Under the pieces are notes generated by a model that was given only the letters and a program-made list of their open reading frames with translations, was not told where the DNA came from and made no database searches. This document shows positions 36,998-45,982 of a stretch of DNA of 64,000 bases, piece after piece. The stretch's first letter is position 1; every line of letters starts with the position of its first letter. This DNA comes from Tahibacter sp042701255 (lineage in GTDB: Bacteria; Pseudomonadota; Gammaproteobacteria; Xanthomonadales; Rhodanobacteraceae). Both the position numbers and the translations under genes were made by a program. Where the stretch lies: assembly GCF_042701255.1 (NCBI RefSeq), contig NZ_CP170554.1, forward strand, positions 1,922,001 through 1,986,000, read 5' to 3'.

Positions 36998-39397
36998 TCA
37001 ATTGCGTTTCGCGGGTTTTTTCGATGATTCGTTGCTCGGGCGCGACCGCCGCGGATGTTTCTCCCAGTTCGGCGTGTAGATCCACTCGTCTTTGCTGGCG
37101 AAAATTCCGGATTCGCGGTCGACCAGCCATTGCTGCAGGATGTTGTCGAGTTCCTCCGCACGCCTGCGGCTCGCACGATCGACCGTGCCGAAGGCGCCTA
37201 CCGAAGTCTTCGTGTCGAATTTCTTGGAGGAGATCCTCGAACGGAGCAGCGACGACAGATAGGTGCCGGACTGGCGCACGAGCGGGCCGGCCTGTATGGA
37301 AACCCAGGACTTCGTGAACACGACTTCTTCGTCTGCTTTGCCGCTGTTGTCCAGATGGATCCAGTAGCGCGTGGTCTTGCCTTCCGAGCGCCGGGAAAAG
37401 ATGTCGGTGGGACTCAGTACGCGGTACTCGACCTTCGACTTCCCGTCGCCGTTCCCGCCGTCTGTCTGGCCCGCGGCATCGTCGCCGGTGCCGTCGCGCG
37501 CATCGGGCCAGGGGTCGTCGACGACTTCCAGCGCCAGGTCGTAGATTTCGGTGAAGGTGATTGCGCGCGAGTCGTGCGGACTGCGCTTCTTCGGCAGGCG
37601 CACGCCGAGGATTTCTTCGGCACGATCGTTCGCGCGAACGATCTGCTCGCCGTCGGACAGCGTCTCGATCACGCCGGTCTGCAGGCTGCGGAAGATCACC
37701 AGGTCGTTACGCGACGCGTCTTCTTCGCGTTTTTTCGCGAACCCCCACATGAAGGTGCAGACGAGATAGCCGGCGATGCTCACGGCGAACCCTGCCGACC
37801 AGATCAGAATCTTCCAGTTCAGCGCGGGCTTCTCCGGAGAGACGACAAGCGCCTGGAAAGAGCCTTCGTCGATCCTGCCGGTCGGCACGACGAAGGCGGT
37901 GGCATGGCTTATGCGGATCGGAAACGTGATCTGCGACAGCGGAACCAGGCCGGCCCGGTCGATCTCGACGAAGATCGCGCTTTCCAGGGCTGCCGGCTCG
38001 TAGTGCCATTTCGTGTCGTCGGGTTGGACGGCGGTCGTGACTTTGCGCTCGCCGTTGCGCGTGGATATCGTTACGGGCTCGATGTGCAGCAGGCGGTTCG
38101 AGACGAGTTTTTCGCGCAGTTTCGTGTTGGCCAGGATGTTCAGCATCATGTCGGCGCAAACGGCGCCGATGAACACGCTTTCCTTGCCGCTTCCCAGCCA
38201 CAGCGGACGGCATTCCGTCGTCACGAGCCCGTTGCCGCCGACGTCCAGGTAGGCCCGAGTCTTGACCGGAATGCGCACGCCCCTGTCGACGAACGGTCTC
38301 AGATAGGCCGCCGCCGACCAGAGCCGCGTGCGCGGCAGTTCCATGGTCGGATCGCCGGCGAACGCCCAGATGCGCAGCAGGTTGTCCGGGGAAATGAAAT
38401 ACACCTGACGCAGCTCGGCGTGGTCGATCAACGAAGACGGCTCTTCTTTCACGTCGTCTTTCGCGGTGCTTTCCACAGGAGCCGGCGGCGGAATCGCTGC
38501 GGCGTTCATGATGCCGATATCGAGCAGGCGCGCGATGCTCACGACGTCCTGAGCGTCCTTGTCCCATTCGTCGGCTTGCGCCTCGTTTTTCTCCGTCTCC
38601 TGTGCCGGAGGTTTTGTTTCGCCGGCCGCATTGGGCTCTTCGTTCGCATACCGTCTGATGAGTTCGCCGACCAGTCGGCGTGACAGCTGCGCCGGCAGCA
38701 GCGTCGTGGCTCTGCCGGCGGCTTCGCGCAGCTGGCAGGCGGCCACGCCGACCGCATTGGTCGATTTCTGCTTCTCGTCGTCCGGCGTCGGACAAGGGAC
38801 GAGCCGTGAAGGCTTCGCCGCTCTGGCGTCCAGCACCGCATTGATCGCGGCGGCGATCCATATGCAACGCCGCTTCTCGTCCGAAGCCGGGCCGCTCCAC
38901 AGCTCGTACAGCACGTTGAGCGTCGCAGGCGGCAGGTCTTTTCCGCAGCTTTCCTGGGTCTCTTTCGTTTTGTCCGGCGCGATGGCGCCGTCGACCGCGA
39001 GCGTGAACAGCCGAGTGACCGAGTCGAGCACTGCCTGCTTGCGCCGGCACGCGAGGGACGTGTCGTCGTCACGACAATGCAGTTCTTCGTAGTTGCTGTT
39101 GATCGTGCCGAGCAGGCCGGCGATGACACCGGGATAGGGCAGCTCGCGCTGTTCCTGCTCCACGCCGAAGGTCTGCGTGAACAGCTTCTGTTCTTCGTGT
39201 TCCACCGCCGACTGCCGCAGCAGGAGCACCCTCAGCGAGGCTCCAGCCATGAACGCCAGCAGCACCGCCAGAGCCAGCGGTACGACGCCTTCGTTCCAGA
39301 CGCGGCGCCAAGTGGCCTTGGTTCGCCTGGCGATGTGCTTTCGTTCGTCACGCGGGAACAGCGAGGAAAAGAAGGACGAGAAGAATGTCGTCGCCAT
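36998..39397 (-). CDS. Membrane Cache/PAS-like sensor protein without output domain
   Basis: About 799 aa from the ATG at 39397; a further in-frame ATG at 39457 adds a basic peptide but a weaker ribosome site. An N-terminal helix (about 35-58) is followed by a large extracytoplasmic region; part of this (VYFISPDNLLRIWAF... and GVRIPVKTRAYLDVGG) looks like a Cache-type sensor fold. A second helix lies near 527-550, then a PAS-like segment (IFRSLQTGVIETLSDGEQIVRANDRAEEILG) and a C-terminal basic tail. No kinase, GGDEF, methyl-accepting or DNA-binding domain is visible. The downstream membrane protein is the likely partner. Function unknown. Confidence 0.8.
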   Translation of the reverse strand: MATTFFSSFFSSLFPRDERKHIARRTKATWRRVWNEGVVPLALAVLLAFMAGASLRVLLLRQSAVEHEEQKLFTQTFGVEQEQRELPYPGVIAGLLGTINSNYEELHCRDDDTSLACRRKQAVLDSVTRLFTLAVDGAIAPDKTKETQESCGKDLPPATLNVLYELWSGPASDEKRRCIWIAAAINAVLDARAAKPSRLVPCPTPDDEKQKSTNAVGVAACQLREAAGRATTLLPAQLSRRLVGELIRRYANEEPNAAGETKPPAQETEKNEAQADEWDKDAQDVVSIARLLDIGIMNAAAIPPPAPVESTAKDDVKEEPSSLIDHAELRQVYFISPDNLLRIWAFAGDPTMELPRTRLWSAAAYLRPFVDRGVRIPVKTRAYLDVGGNGLVTTECRPLWLGSGKESVFIGAVCADMMLNILANTKLREKLVSNRLLHIEPVTISTRNGERKVTTAVQPDDTKWHYEPAALESAIFVEIDRAGLVPLSQITFPIRISHATAFVVPTGRIDEGSFQALVVSPEKPALNWKILIWSAGFAVSIAGYLVCTFMWGFAKKREEDASRNDLVIFRSLQTGVIETLSDGEQIVRANDRAEEILGVRLPKKRSPHDSRAITFTEIYDLALEVVDDPWPDARDGTGDDAAGQTDGGNGDGKSKVEYRVLSPTDIFSRRSEGKTTRYWIHLDNSGKADEEVVFTKSWVSIQAGPLVRQSGTYLSSLLRSRISSKKFDTKTSVGAFGTVDRASRRRAEELDNILQQWLVDRESGIFASKDEWIYTPNWEKHPRRSRPSNESSKKPAKRN

Positions 39398-39709
39398 GGC
39401 CGTTCCGCATCGCCGAGTCCAGTTACCTATCTGTCGCGACAGCGGCGAACCTCTCACCTCGCCCCGGATCGCATTGCGGAGTGGTCCGCCGTCCCCAGGG
39501 GCGGGCAGCAGTAAACGGCGCGGCCTGGCGCCGGGCCGTGCTTCGCAACCTTGCGGTGCCCCCTATGCGGTTTGGTGACTTAGGCGTGTCCGGGCGTTGC
39601 GGTAAGCTCGCCCGATGCCGTAGAGCATCTTGCCTCCCCGTGGTGGCGCAATCGGCGGCGCCTGCGCTCTGCCGCTCGACCCGATCCAATCAATGAGTTC
39701 ATCAAAATC
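39398..39709. other. 312-base divergent region before trpG
   Basis: Between the Cache/PAS-like gene (minus) and trpG (plus). It must carry promoters for both, but no clear consensus pair was found. No gene or repeat recognised. Confidence 0.35.
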
Positions 39710-40288
39710 ATGCTGCTGATGATCGACAACTACGACAGCTTCACCTGGAATCTCGTGCAGTACCTCGGCGAGCTGGGTTGCGAGGTCAAGGTGGTGCGCA
39801 ACGACGAGTGGAGCGTGGACCAGGTGGCCGCGGCGCAGCCCAGCCACATCGTGATTTCACCGGGGCCGTGCACGCCGAACGAGGCCGGCATTTCGCTGCA
39901 GGTGCTGCGCGAGCTGGCCGGGCGCATTCCGATCTTCGGCGTCTGCCTCGGCCATCAGGCCATCGGCCAGGCGTTCGGCGGCAAGGTCGTGCGCGCCGCG
40001 CAGATCATGCACGGCAAGACTTCGCCGATTCGTCATGCGGGGCAGGGCGTGTTCCGCGAGCTGCCGGATCCGTTCGAGGCCACGCGCTATCACTCGCTGG
40101 TCGTGGAAAAGACTTCGCTGCCGCCATGCCTGGAAGCCACGGCCTGGACCGAGCAGGCCGACGGTACGATCGACGAGATCATGGGCCTGCGGCATCGCGA
40201 GCTGCGCGTGGAAGGCGTGCAGTTCCATCCGGAATCCATACTGACCCAGCACGGACACCGCCTGCTCGCGAATTTCCTCGCCGCATGA
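39710..40288 (+). CDS. trpG: Anthranilate synthase component II (glutamine amidotransferase)
   Basis: 192 aa. Hydrolyses glutamine and supplies ammonia to TrpE; may also serve para-aminobenzoate synthesis in organisms with one copy. Motifs: LMIDNYDSFTWNLVQYL at the start, oxyanion region VISPGPCTPNEAG, nucleophile Cys in FGVCLGHQAIGQ, and the His/Glu pair in VQFHPESI. The stop overlaps the start of the next gene (ATGA at 40285). Confidence 0.96.
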   Translation: MLLMIDNYDSFTWNLVQYLGELGCEVKVVRNDEWSVDQVAAAQPSHIVISPGPCTPNEAGISLQVLRELAGRIPIFGVCLGHQAIGQAFGGKVVRAAQIMHGKTSPIRHAGQGVFRELPDPFEATRYHSLVVEKTSLPPCLEATAWTEQADGTIDEIMGLRHRELRVEGVQFHPESILTQHGHRLLANFLAA

Positions 40289-42507
40289 ACTGCGCGCACG
40301 CGGCCGTGGCGGTCTGTTGCGGACTGCTCGCCGCCGCGGCAGCCCTGGCGGCGCCGTCCGCCGAAACCGAGGCGGCAATCGGGCGCTGCCGTGATCTGCA
40401 GCAGCCGCAGCCGGCCGAGGCGGCCGCAGCCTGCGACGCCGCGTATGCGCTGCTCGATCCGCTGGCCGACGGCGAGCTGGCCGAGGAAATGCTGTTCCGG
40501 CGCAGCGATGCGCAGATCGCCACGGGCGGCTTCGCCGCGGCCGCGGCGACCCTGGACCGCGTCGCGGCCATGCCGGTGGAGGCCGGCCGCTGGATGCACG
40601 ATTTCCGCCTCGCGCGCCGCCGCGGCATCCTGGCCTACCGGCAGGAGCGCTACGTCGAGGCGCTGCCGCTGTTCCGCATGGCGCGCGAGCTGGCCGCGGC
40701 GCATGCCGACGACACCGCGATCGCGCAGAGCTGGAACGATCTGGGCAACACCTTGCGCCGCATCGGCGACTACCGCGGCGCGCTCGACGCGTATCTGAAC
40801 AGCCTGGAACTCAAGCGCCGAGACCGCGACGCGCAACTGGGCGCGCTGTACAACAACCTCGGCGATCTGTATCGCGATCTCGGCGACACGGCCGAGGCCC
40901 GCAAGCGCTACGCCGAGGCGCTGGCCGAGCACGAGCGCAACGGCCGTCCGCGCGATGCGGCGCATACGCGCGAAAGCCTGGCCGCGGTGCTGGCCGGCAG
41001 CGGCGATCGTGCGGGAGCCGCGCAGGCCTATGCCGAAGCCATCGCGAGCTTCCGCAGCCTCGGCGCGCGCGGCGACGAGCTGCGCGCCGAGGTCGGCGCC
41101 GCCACGCTCGCGTTCGACAGCGACGACGTGGCGACCGCGCGCACGGCGATCGCCCGTGCGCAGCAGCTCGCGACCGAACTGAATCAGCCGACGCCGCCGG
41201 GCCTGGCCCTGCAGCTCGCACGGCTGCAGCGCGCCGACGGCGATCTGCCGGCGGCGCGGCGCGAACTCGATGCGGTGCTGCAGCGTCTGCCGGCCGATGC
41301 GGTCGAGCGCGCGGCGCTGCTGCAGGCCAGCGCCGATGCGGCGCTGACTGCGGGCGACCTCGCACGCGCCTATGCGCTGCAGCAGGATTTCCACACGGCC
41401 GACACGCGCCGGCGCGACGCGGCGCACGACCGCCGGCTTGAGCAACTGCGCGTGCAGTTCGACGTGGCCGAGCGTCAGCGCGCGATCGATGACCTCGAAG
41501 CGCAGAACCGGCTGGCCGCGCTCGCGCTGCGCCAGCGCACGACGCAGTTGCAGCTCGGCCTGGCCTGCGCCGTCGTCGTACTGCTGCTGCTGGCCGGCCT
41601 GTTCCTGCGCGCGCGCCAGCGCAGCCAGCTCGCGGCCGCCGTGCGCGAATCGCAGCTGGCTGCCGAGACCGAACATTATCGCCGCGCGGCGGCGGCCTTG
41701 CAGGTCGACGGCGAGCGCGTGCAGGCGCTGCTCGACCGCAGCGACGCGGCGCTGCTCGCGATCGATGCGGCCGGCGTGCTGGTCGCCGCGACGACGCGCG
41801 CTGCGGCGCTGCTCGGCGAGACGCGCGCGGAACTGCTCGGCACGGCCCTGAGCGGACATCTCGACGCGGCGGCGGGCGAGGCGCTGCAGGCCGCGCTGTC
41901 GGCGCTCGACGAGCAGGATGCGCCGGTGCAGTTGCAGTTGAACCTCGGCGGCCATCGCGTCGACGCCAGTCTCGGCGTGCTCGCGACCGACACCGGCATC
42001 GCCGTGCTGCAGCTGACGCCGGCTGCGGCGCAAGCGGCGGAGCACGCCATGGCATCCCGTATCGCATCCGACGCCGTCATGGCTGCCGCACCTGATACGT
42101 CCATGGCCGGTGCCGGCGTCGATGCCGCACCGGCTGCTGCAGAGGCGCTGATCGCCCCGTCCATCGCGGCCGAAGCCGACGAGACCGAGCGCCTGCGCCG
42201 CGAACTCGTCGAGCTCATGGTCTATGCGGTGGAGATCTGGGAGCGCGTCAGTGGCGGCACGCGCATCGATCTGGCCGAGAAAAGCCGCGTCTGGCGCGTG
42301 ACCATCGACGAAGGCCGCCTGCGCGTGCGCGCGATGGAGCGTTATCTGAGCCTGGCCAAGCTGCCGCGCCAGCCGCGCTGGCGCGAGGTGCTGCGCACGG
42401 CGTATTACGTGCTGTCGGAATGCCGCCTCGATGCGGCCGAGCGCGACACGCTGCGCGGCCGCGTCGATACCGTGCAGGCCGGGCTGCGCCGGCGCGCTCT
42501 GGTCTGA
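40285..42507 (+). CDS. TPR-TM-PAS signalling-like protein coupled to trpG
   Basis: About 740 aa; the ATG at 40285 overlaps the trpG stop (ATGA), and the frame upstream lies inside trpG. A signal peptide (MNCAHAAVAVCCGLLAAAAALAA) leads into TPR repeats (about 60-400, e.g. QSWNDLGNTLRRIGDYRGALDAY and LYNNLGDLYRDLGDTAEA), one membrane helix (about 422-442, LGLACAVVVLLLLAGLF), a coiled region, a PAS-like domain (about 480-570) and a conserved C-terminal part (SGGTRIDLAEKSRVWRV, AMERYLSLAKLPRQP). It has no kinase. The C-terminal block is known from similar xanthomonad proteins to my memory, without a proven role. Likely a sensor. Confidence 0.8.
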   Translation: MNCAHAAVAVCCGLLAAAAALAAPSAETEAAIGRCRDLQQPQPAEAAAACDAAYALLDPLADGELAEEMLFRRSDAQIATGGFAAAAATLDRVAAMPVEAGRWMHDFRLARRRGILAYRQERYVEALPLFRMARELAAAHADDTAIAQSWNDLGNTLRRIGDYRGALDAYLNSLELKRRDRDAQLGALYNNLGDLYRDLGDTAEARKRYAEALAEHERNGRPRDAAHTRESLAAVLAGSGDRAGAAQAYAEAIASFRSLGARGDELRAEVGAATLAFDSDDVATARTAIARAQQLATELNQPTPPGLALQLARLQRADGDLPAARRELDAVLQRLPADAVERAALLQASADAALTAGDLARAYALQQDFHTADTRRRDAAHDRRLEQLRVQFDVAERQRAIDDLEAQNRLAALALRQRTTQLQLGLACAVVVLLLLAGLFLRARQRSQLAAAVRESQLAAETEHYRRAAAALQVDGERVQALLDRSDAALLAIDAAGVLVAATTRAAALLGETRAELLGTALSGHLDAAAGEALQAALSALDEQDAPVQLQLNLGGHRVDASLGVLATDTGIAVLQLTPAAAQAAEHAMASRIASDAVMAAAPDTSMAGAGVDAAPAAAEALIAPSIAAEADETERLRRELVELMVYAVEIWERVSGGTRIDLAEKSRVWRVTIDEGRLRVRAMERYLSLAKLPRQPRWREVLRTAYYVLSECRLDAAERDTLRGRVDTVQAGLRRRALV

Positions 42508-42849
42508 ATCGGCGGCGCAGGCAACGGTCACGCGCAGGGATAGCCGGGACAGCGATGCGCCTGCCGAGGCGTCGTCCGCGGTCCGTCGCCATCCGTCAGA
42601 CGTCGATCATCAACGCGCCGCAGCCGTAACCGTAACCGTCATGGCCGGCCGCAGTCTCGCCGTCGACTGCCGCGGTAGTCATCAGCTGCCGACCGTATCG
42701 TCGCAGCAGCCCGCTGCGACCACCCTCGTCGTCGGCGAAACACCGACGTCAGCCGGTGTTGTCCGTAAGGCCATCGTCTCGTTGCCAGCGACGGCCCCGA
42801 GCACCGGTCGGCGAAAACGATCGCCGTCGACAAGCGCGATTCACCGCAC
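42508..42849. other. 342-base convergent intergenic region
   Basis: Between the TPR-PAS gene and the minus-strand Cys-rich secreted protein gene. Only short low-support frames; no terminator with a T-tract, RNA or repeat recognised. Confidence 0.35.
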
Positions 42850-43374
42850 TCAGCGGTCCGTCGTATCCGCGGCGACGCAGCGCGCGCAGATGCCGGTCAT
42901 GCCTTGCGACAGGGTGTAGTCGGCGTGATGGCCCACCGTGATCAGGCTGGACGGGCCGGTCAGTATCGCCACGACGTTGCCGTCGTCGGTGCTGGTCAGG
43001 TTGTTCTGGCTGGTCGCGAAGGTATTGCAGTAATTGAAGGCCATGCGGCGGGCGACGTGGTAGTCGTCGTCGAACTCGCCGCAGGTCTGCGCCGGACACT
43101 GGTGGGTCGGAATGGTCTGGCTGCGCACGGCGGCGTTGCGCAGGAGTCCCGGTGAGGCGACGTCGTCGCGCACGGCGCAGGCCGGCCCATCGTCGCGGTC
43201 GGTCAGCTTGGCCAGACAGGCGCGGTAGCTGACCAGCGGCGGTTTCTGAAAGCGGAATTCCGCGACCGGCTCGGGCCGGCCCTGCTGGCACCAGTCGGCC
43301 GAAGGCAGCGGATCGTGCGCCTGGGCCAGCGGGGCGATCAGCAGCAGGCCGGCAATGGCGGAGCGAAACGACAT
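42850..43374 (-). CDS. Cys-rich secreted hypothetical protein
   Basis: 174 aa from the ATG at 43374, which has GGGAG 8 bases upstream; the longer frame to 43449 lacks this. Signal peptide MSFRSAIAGLLLIAPLAQA. The mature part has eight cysteines in well-spaced pairs (DWCQQG, YRACLAK, PACAVR, HQCPAQTCGEF, FNYCNTF, GICARC), suggesting disulfides. No family recognised. Confidence 0.7.
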   Translation of the reverse strand: MSFRSAIAGLLLIAPLAQAHDPLPSADWCQQGRPEPVAEFRFQKPPLVSYRACLAKLTDRDDGPACAVRDDVASPGLLRNAAVRSQTIPTHQCPAQTCGEFDDDYHVARRMAFNYCNTFATSQNNLTSTDDGNVVAILTGPSSLITVGHHADYTLSQGMTGICARCVAADTTDR

Positions 43375-43693
43375 GGGCAGTCTCCCGAGGTAAGCGCCGT
43401 ACGGCGGCGCAGCGATGAAATTGATGGCAGGCCGGGACGTCGCGCGCAAGCGCGGGATGGGGCCGAAGCGGGAAGGAATCGCCGCAACCGATTGAACTGG
43501 TTGAAATAGTCGGTTACCGCCCGGCAGTCGCTGCTCGGGCCGACCGACGCTGGCCCGGCGGCTGCGTCAGCGCGGCCGGGCAGGCCGGCCCTGTCGCGCG
43601 CCGGCTGCAGCGGTGCCGGCTTATGCCCAGGATTGCACTGACCTTTACGCGCGGACTCCTTATCATCGCCGGCCCGAACCGCCGGAGCCGGCC
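43375..43693 (+). other. Divergent region before trpD
   Basis: 319 bases. A TATCAT at 43661-43666 about 28 bases before the trpD start could be a -10 element, with TTGCAC (43633-43638) too far away for a normal spacer. The ribosome site GGAG at 43684-43687 serves the GTG start. Nothing else recognised. Confidence 0.35.
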
Positions 43694-44728
43694 GTGGCGA
43701 TTACCCCGCAACAGGCGCTGCAGCGCACGATCGAACACCGCGAGATCTTCCACGACGAGATGGTCGACCTGATGGGCCAGATCATGCGCGGCGAAGTCTC
43801 GCCGGTCATGGTCGCGGCGATCATGACGGGCCTGCGCGTCAAGAAGGAGACCGTCGGCGAGATCAGCGCCGCGGCCGAGGTCATGCGCGAGATGTCCCTG
43901 CGCGTGGTCACGCCGGCCTATCCGTATTTCGTCGACATCGTCGGCACCGGCGGCGACAGCGCCAACAGCTTCAACATCTCCACGACCTCGATGTTCGTCG
44001 TCGCGGCCTGCGGCGTGCACGTGGCCAAGCACGGCAACCGCAGCGTGTCCTCGCGCTCGGGCAGCGCCGACGTGCTCGAAACGCTGGGCGCGCGCATCGA
44101 TCTCGATGCCGCACGCGTGGCCGCCTGTCTCGAGGAAACGCGCATCGGCTTCATGTTCGCGCCGAACCACCACCCGGCCATGAAGGTCGTCGCGCCGGTG
44201 CGCAAGGAAATGGGCGTGCGCACCCTGTTCAACATCCTCGGCCCGCTGACCAACCCGGCCGGCGCGCCGAACATCCTCATGGGCGTGTTCCATGCCGACC
44301 TCGTCGGCATCCAGGTGCGCGTGCTGCAGCAGCTCGGTGCGCGCCACGCGCTGGTCGTGCACGGCCGCGACGGCCTCGACGAGATCTCGCTCGGCGGCGC
44401 GACCCTGGTCGGCGAGCTGCGCGACGGCGAGGTCAGCGAATACGAGATCCATCCCGAAGAGTTCGGCCTGGCCATGGCCTCGTCGCGCCAGCTCGTCGTC
44501 GCCGATGCCGAGGAGTCCAGCCGGCGTGTGCTCGAGGTGCTGGACAACCAGGCCGGCGTCGCGCGCGACATCGTCGTGCTGAATGCGGGCGCCGCGCTGT
44601 ATGCGGCCAACGTCGCCGGTTCCATTGCCGAAGGCGTCGCGCTGGCGAACGAAGCGATCGCGACCGGCGAAGCGCGTGCCAAACTCGACCAGTTCGTCGC
44701 CGCGACGCAGCGTCTGGGCGGTGGCTAG
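43694..44728 (+). CDS. trpD: Anthranilate phosphoribosyltransferase
   Basis: 344 aa from the GTG at 43694 (GGAG 6 bases before it); the frame from 43613 adds a non-conserved tail. Transfers a phosphoribosyl group from PRPP to anthranilate. Motifs: the PRPP/metal site DIVGTGGDSANSFNIST, KHGNRSVSSRSGSADVLE, FMFAPNHHPAMK, VRTLFNILGPLTNPAG and VHGRDGLDEIS. Length matches the family. It lies about 1.2 kb after the TPR-PAS gene and is followed by trpC. Confidence 0.97.
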   Translation: MAITPQQALQRTIEHREIFHDEMVDLMGQIMRGEVSPVMVAAIMTGLRVKKETVGEISAAAEVMREMSLRVVTPAYPYFVDIVGTGGDSANSFNISTTSMFVVAACGVHVAKHGNRSVSSRSGSADVLETLGARIDLDAARVAACLEETRIGFMFAPNHHPAMKVVAPVRKEMGVRTLFNILGPLTNPAGAPNILMGVFHADLVGIQVRVLQQLGARHALVVHGRDGLDEISLGGATLVGELRDGEVSEYEIHPEEFGLAMASSRQLVVADAEESSRRVLEVLDNQAGVARDIVVLNAGAALYAANVAGSIAEGVALANEAIATGEARAKLDQFVAATQRLGGG

Positions 44729-44797
44729 TCCGGGTTGGTTTTCGGCGATGCCGCACGAGGGCGGAAGTCTCGCCTCTTCCAGGCGAGCTGCACTTAC

Positions 44798-44893
44798 CAT
44801 CCCCACCCATGCCCTCCGGACCATCGGGCGTTCGAGGCCGTCAGAACCCATGGTTCCAGGCGACGGCCTTTCACCCCCGTGAAGGGGAGGGGG
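44798..44893. repeat. Interrupted family B unit with inserted family D unit
   Basis: A unit like family B begins at 44798 (CCATCCCCACCCATGCCCTCC) and resumes at about 44881 (GAAGGGGAGGGGG). Between them lies a family D unit, 44826-44866 (GGGCGTTCGAGGCCGTCAGA...), whose inverted copy is at 52256-52296. This looks like one repeat inserted into another. Confidence 0.55.
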
Positions 44894-44955
44894 TCTCTTC
44901 CCCGAGCCGGCTCCGAGGGAGAGAAAAATCCGGTTGTTTTTCAACGAGGCATTTC

Positions 44956-45753
44956 GTGAGCGACATCCTGAAGAAGATCCTGGCGCGCAAGGCGCAGGAA
45001 ATCGAAACGCGCAGCGCGCAGGTTTCCTTGCGCGCGCTGTCGGCGCAGGTCGATGCGGCGCCAACCGTGCGCGGCTTCGCCGCGGCGCTGCAGACGCGCG
45101 TCGCCGCGCAGCAGCCGGCGGTCATCGCCGAGATCAAGAAGGCCAGCCCGAGCAAGGGCGTGATCCGGCCCGATTTCGATCCGGCCGCGATCGCGCGCAG
45201 CTACGAGGCCGCCGACGCGGCCTGCCTGTCGGTGCTGACCGACGTCGACTTCTTCCAGGGCAGCGACGACTACCTGCGCCAGGCGCGTGCCGCCTGCGCA
45301 TTGCCGGTGCTGCGCAAGGACTTCACGATCGACGCGTACCAGGTCTACGAGGCGCGCGTGCTCGGTGCCGACTGCATCCTGCTGATCGTCGCGGCACTCG
45401 GCGACGCGGCACTGGCCGAGCTTGCGGCGCTCGCGCTGGATCTGGGCATGGACGTGCTGGTCGAAGTGCATGACGCGCCGGAGATGGAACGCGCACTGGC
45501 CGTCGCGGCCAGCCTGCCGGTGCTGATCGGCATCAACAACCGCAACCTGCGCACGTTCGAGGTGTCGCTGCAGACGACTCTGGACCTGCGCGATCGCGTG
45601 CCGCCGCAGCGCCTGCTCGTGACCGAGAGCGGCATCGTCGCCGCCGGCGACGTCGCGCTGATGCGCGACAACGGCGTGCATGCGTTCCTCGTCGGCGAAG
45701 CCTTCATGCGCGCGCCGGACCCCGGCGCCGAGCTGCTGCGGCTGTTCGCGTAG
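44956..45753 (+). CDS. trpC: Indole-3-glycerol-phosphate synthase
   Basis: 265 aa from the GTG at 44956 (GAGG 6 bases upstream). Closes the indole ring in tryptophan synthesis. TIM-barrel motifs: PAVIAEIKKASPSKGVIRPDFDP, VLTDVDFFQGS, PVLRKDFTIDAYQVYEAR, LVEVHDAPEMERA, IGINNRNLRTFEV, and VTESGI near the end. No fused TrpF domain is present. It ends just before a pair of family A repeats. Confidence 0.97.
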   Translation: MSDILKKILARKAQEIETRSAQVSLRALSAQVDAAPTVRGFAAALQTRVAAQQPAVIAEIKKASPSKGVIRPDFDPAAIARSYEAADAACLSVLTDVDFFQGSDDYLRQARAACALPVLRKDFTIDAYQVYEARVLGADCILLIVAALGDAALAELAALALDLGMDVLVEVHDAPEMERALAVAASLPVLIGINNRNLRTFEVSLQTTLDLRDRVPPQRLLVTESGIVAAGDVALMRDNGVHAFLVGEAFMRAPDPGAELLRLFA

Positions 45754-45756
45754 GTC

Positions 45757-45927
45757 GCGGTGAGCGTAGCGAACCGCAACATCGCGGCCTGCACGCCGCG
45801 AAAAGCCCCGACCGAGGTATTCCGGCAGAAGAGTCCACGCAGGGGCTGCTGCGAACGATCGTTTCGGGCTTGGTCGAGCCATCGGCACTGCGTCGTTGCG
45901 GTTCGCTGCGCTCACCGGCAACCTGCG
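45757..45927. repeat. REP-like inverted pair, family A
   Basis: GCGGTGAGCGTAGCGAACCG-CAAC at 45757-45780 and its inverted relative at 45895-45927 (GTTGCGGTTCGCTGCGC-TCACC), about 115 bases apart, between trpC and the HAD gene. Same family as at 7341, 8870 and 9039. Confidence 0.7.
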
Positions 45928-45982
45928 TGCGCCGTACCTCCTGTCTCGCGTGACGCACCGGAGTCACCCGCTGAGCCCGCGC

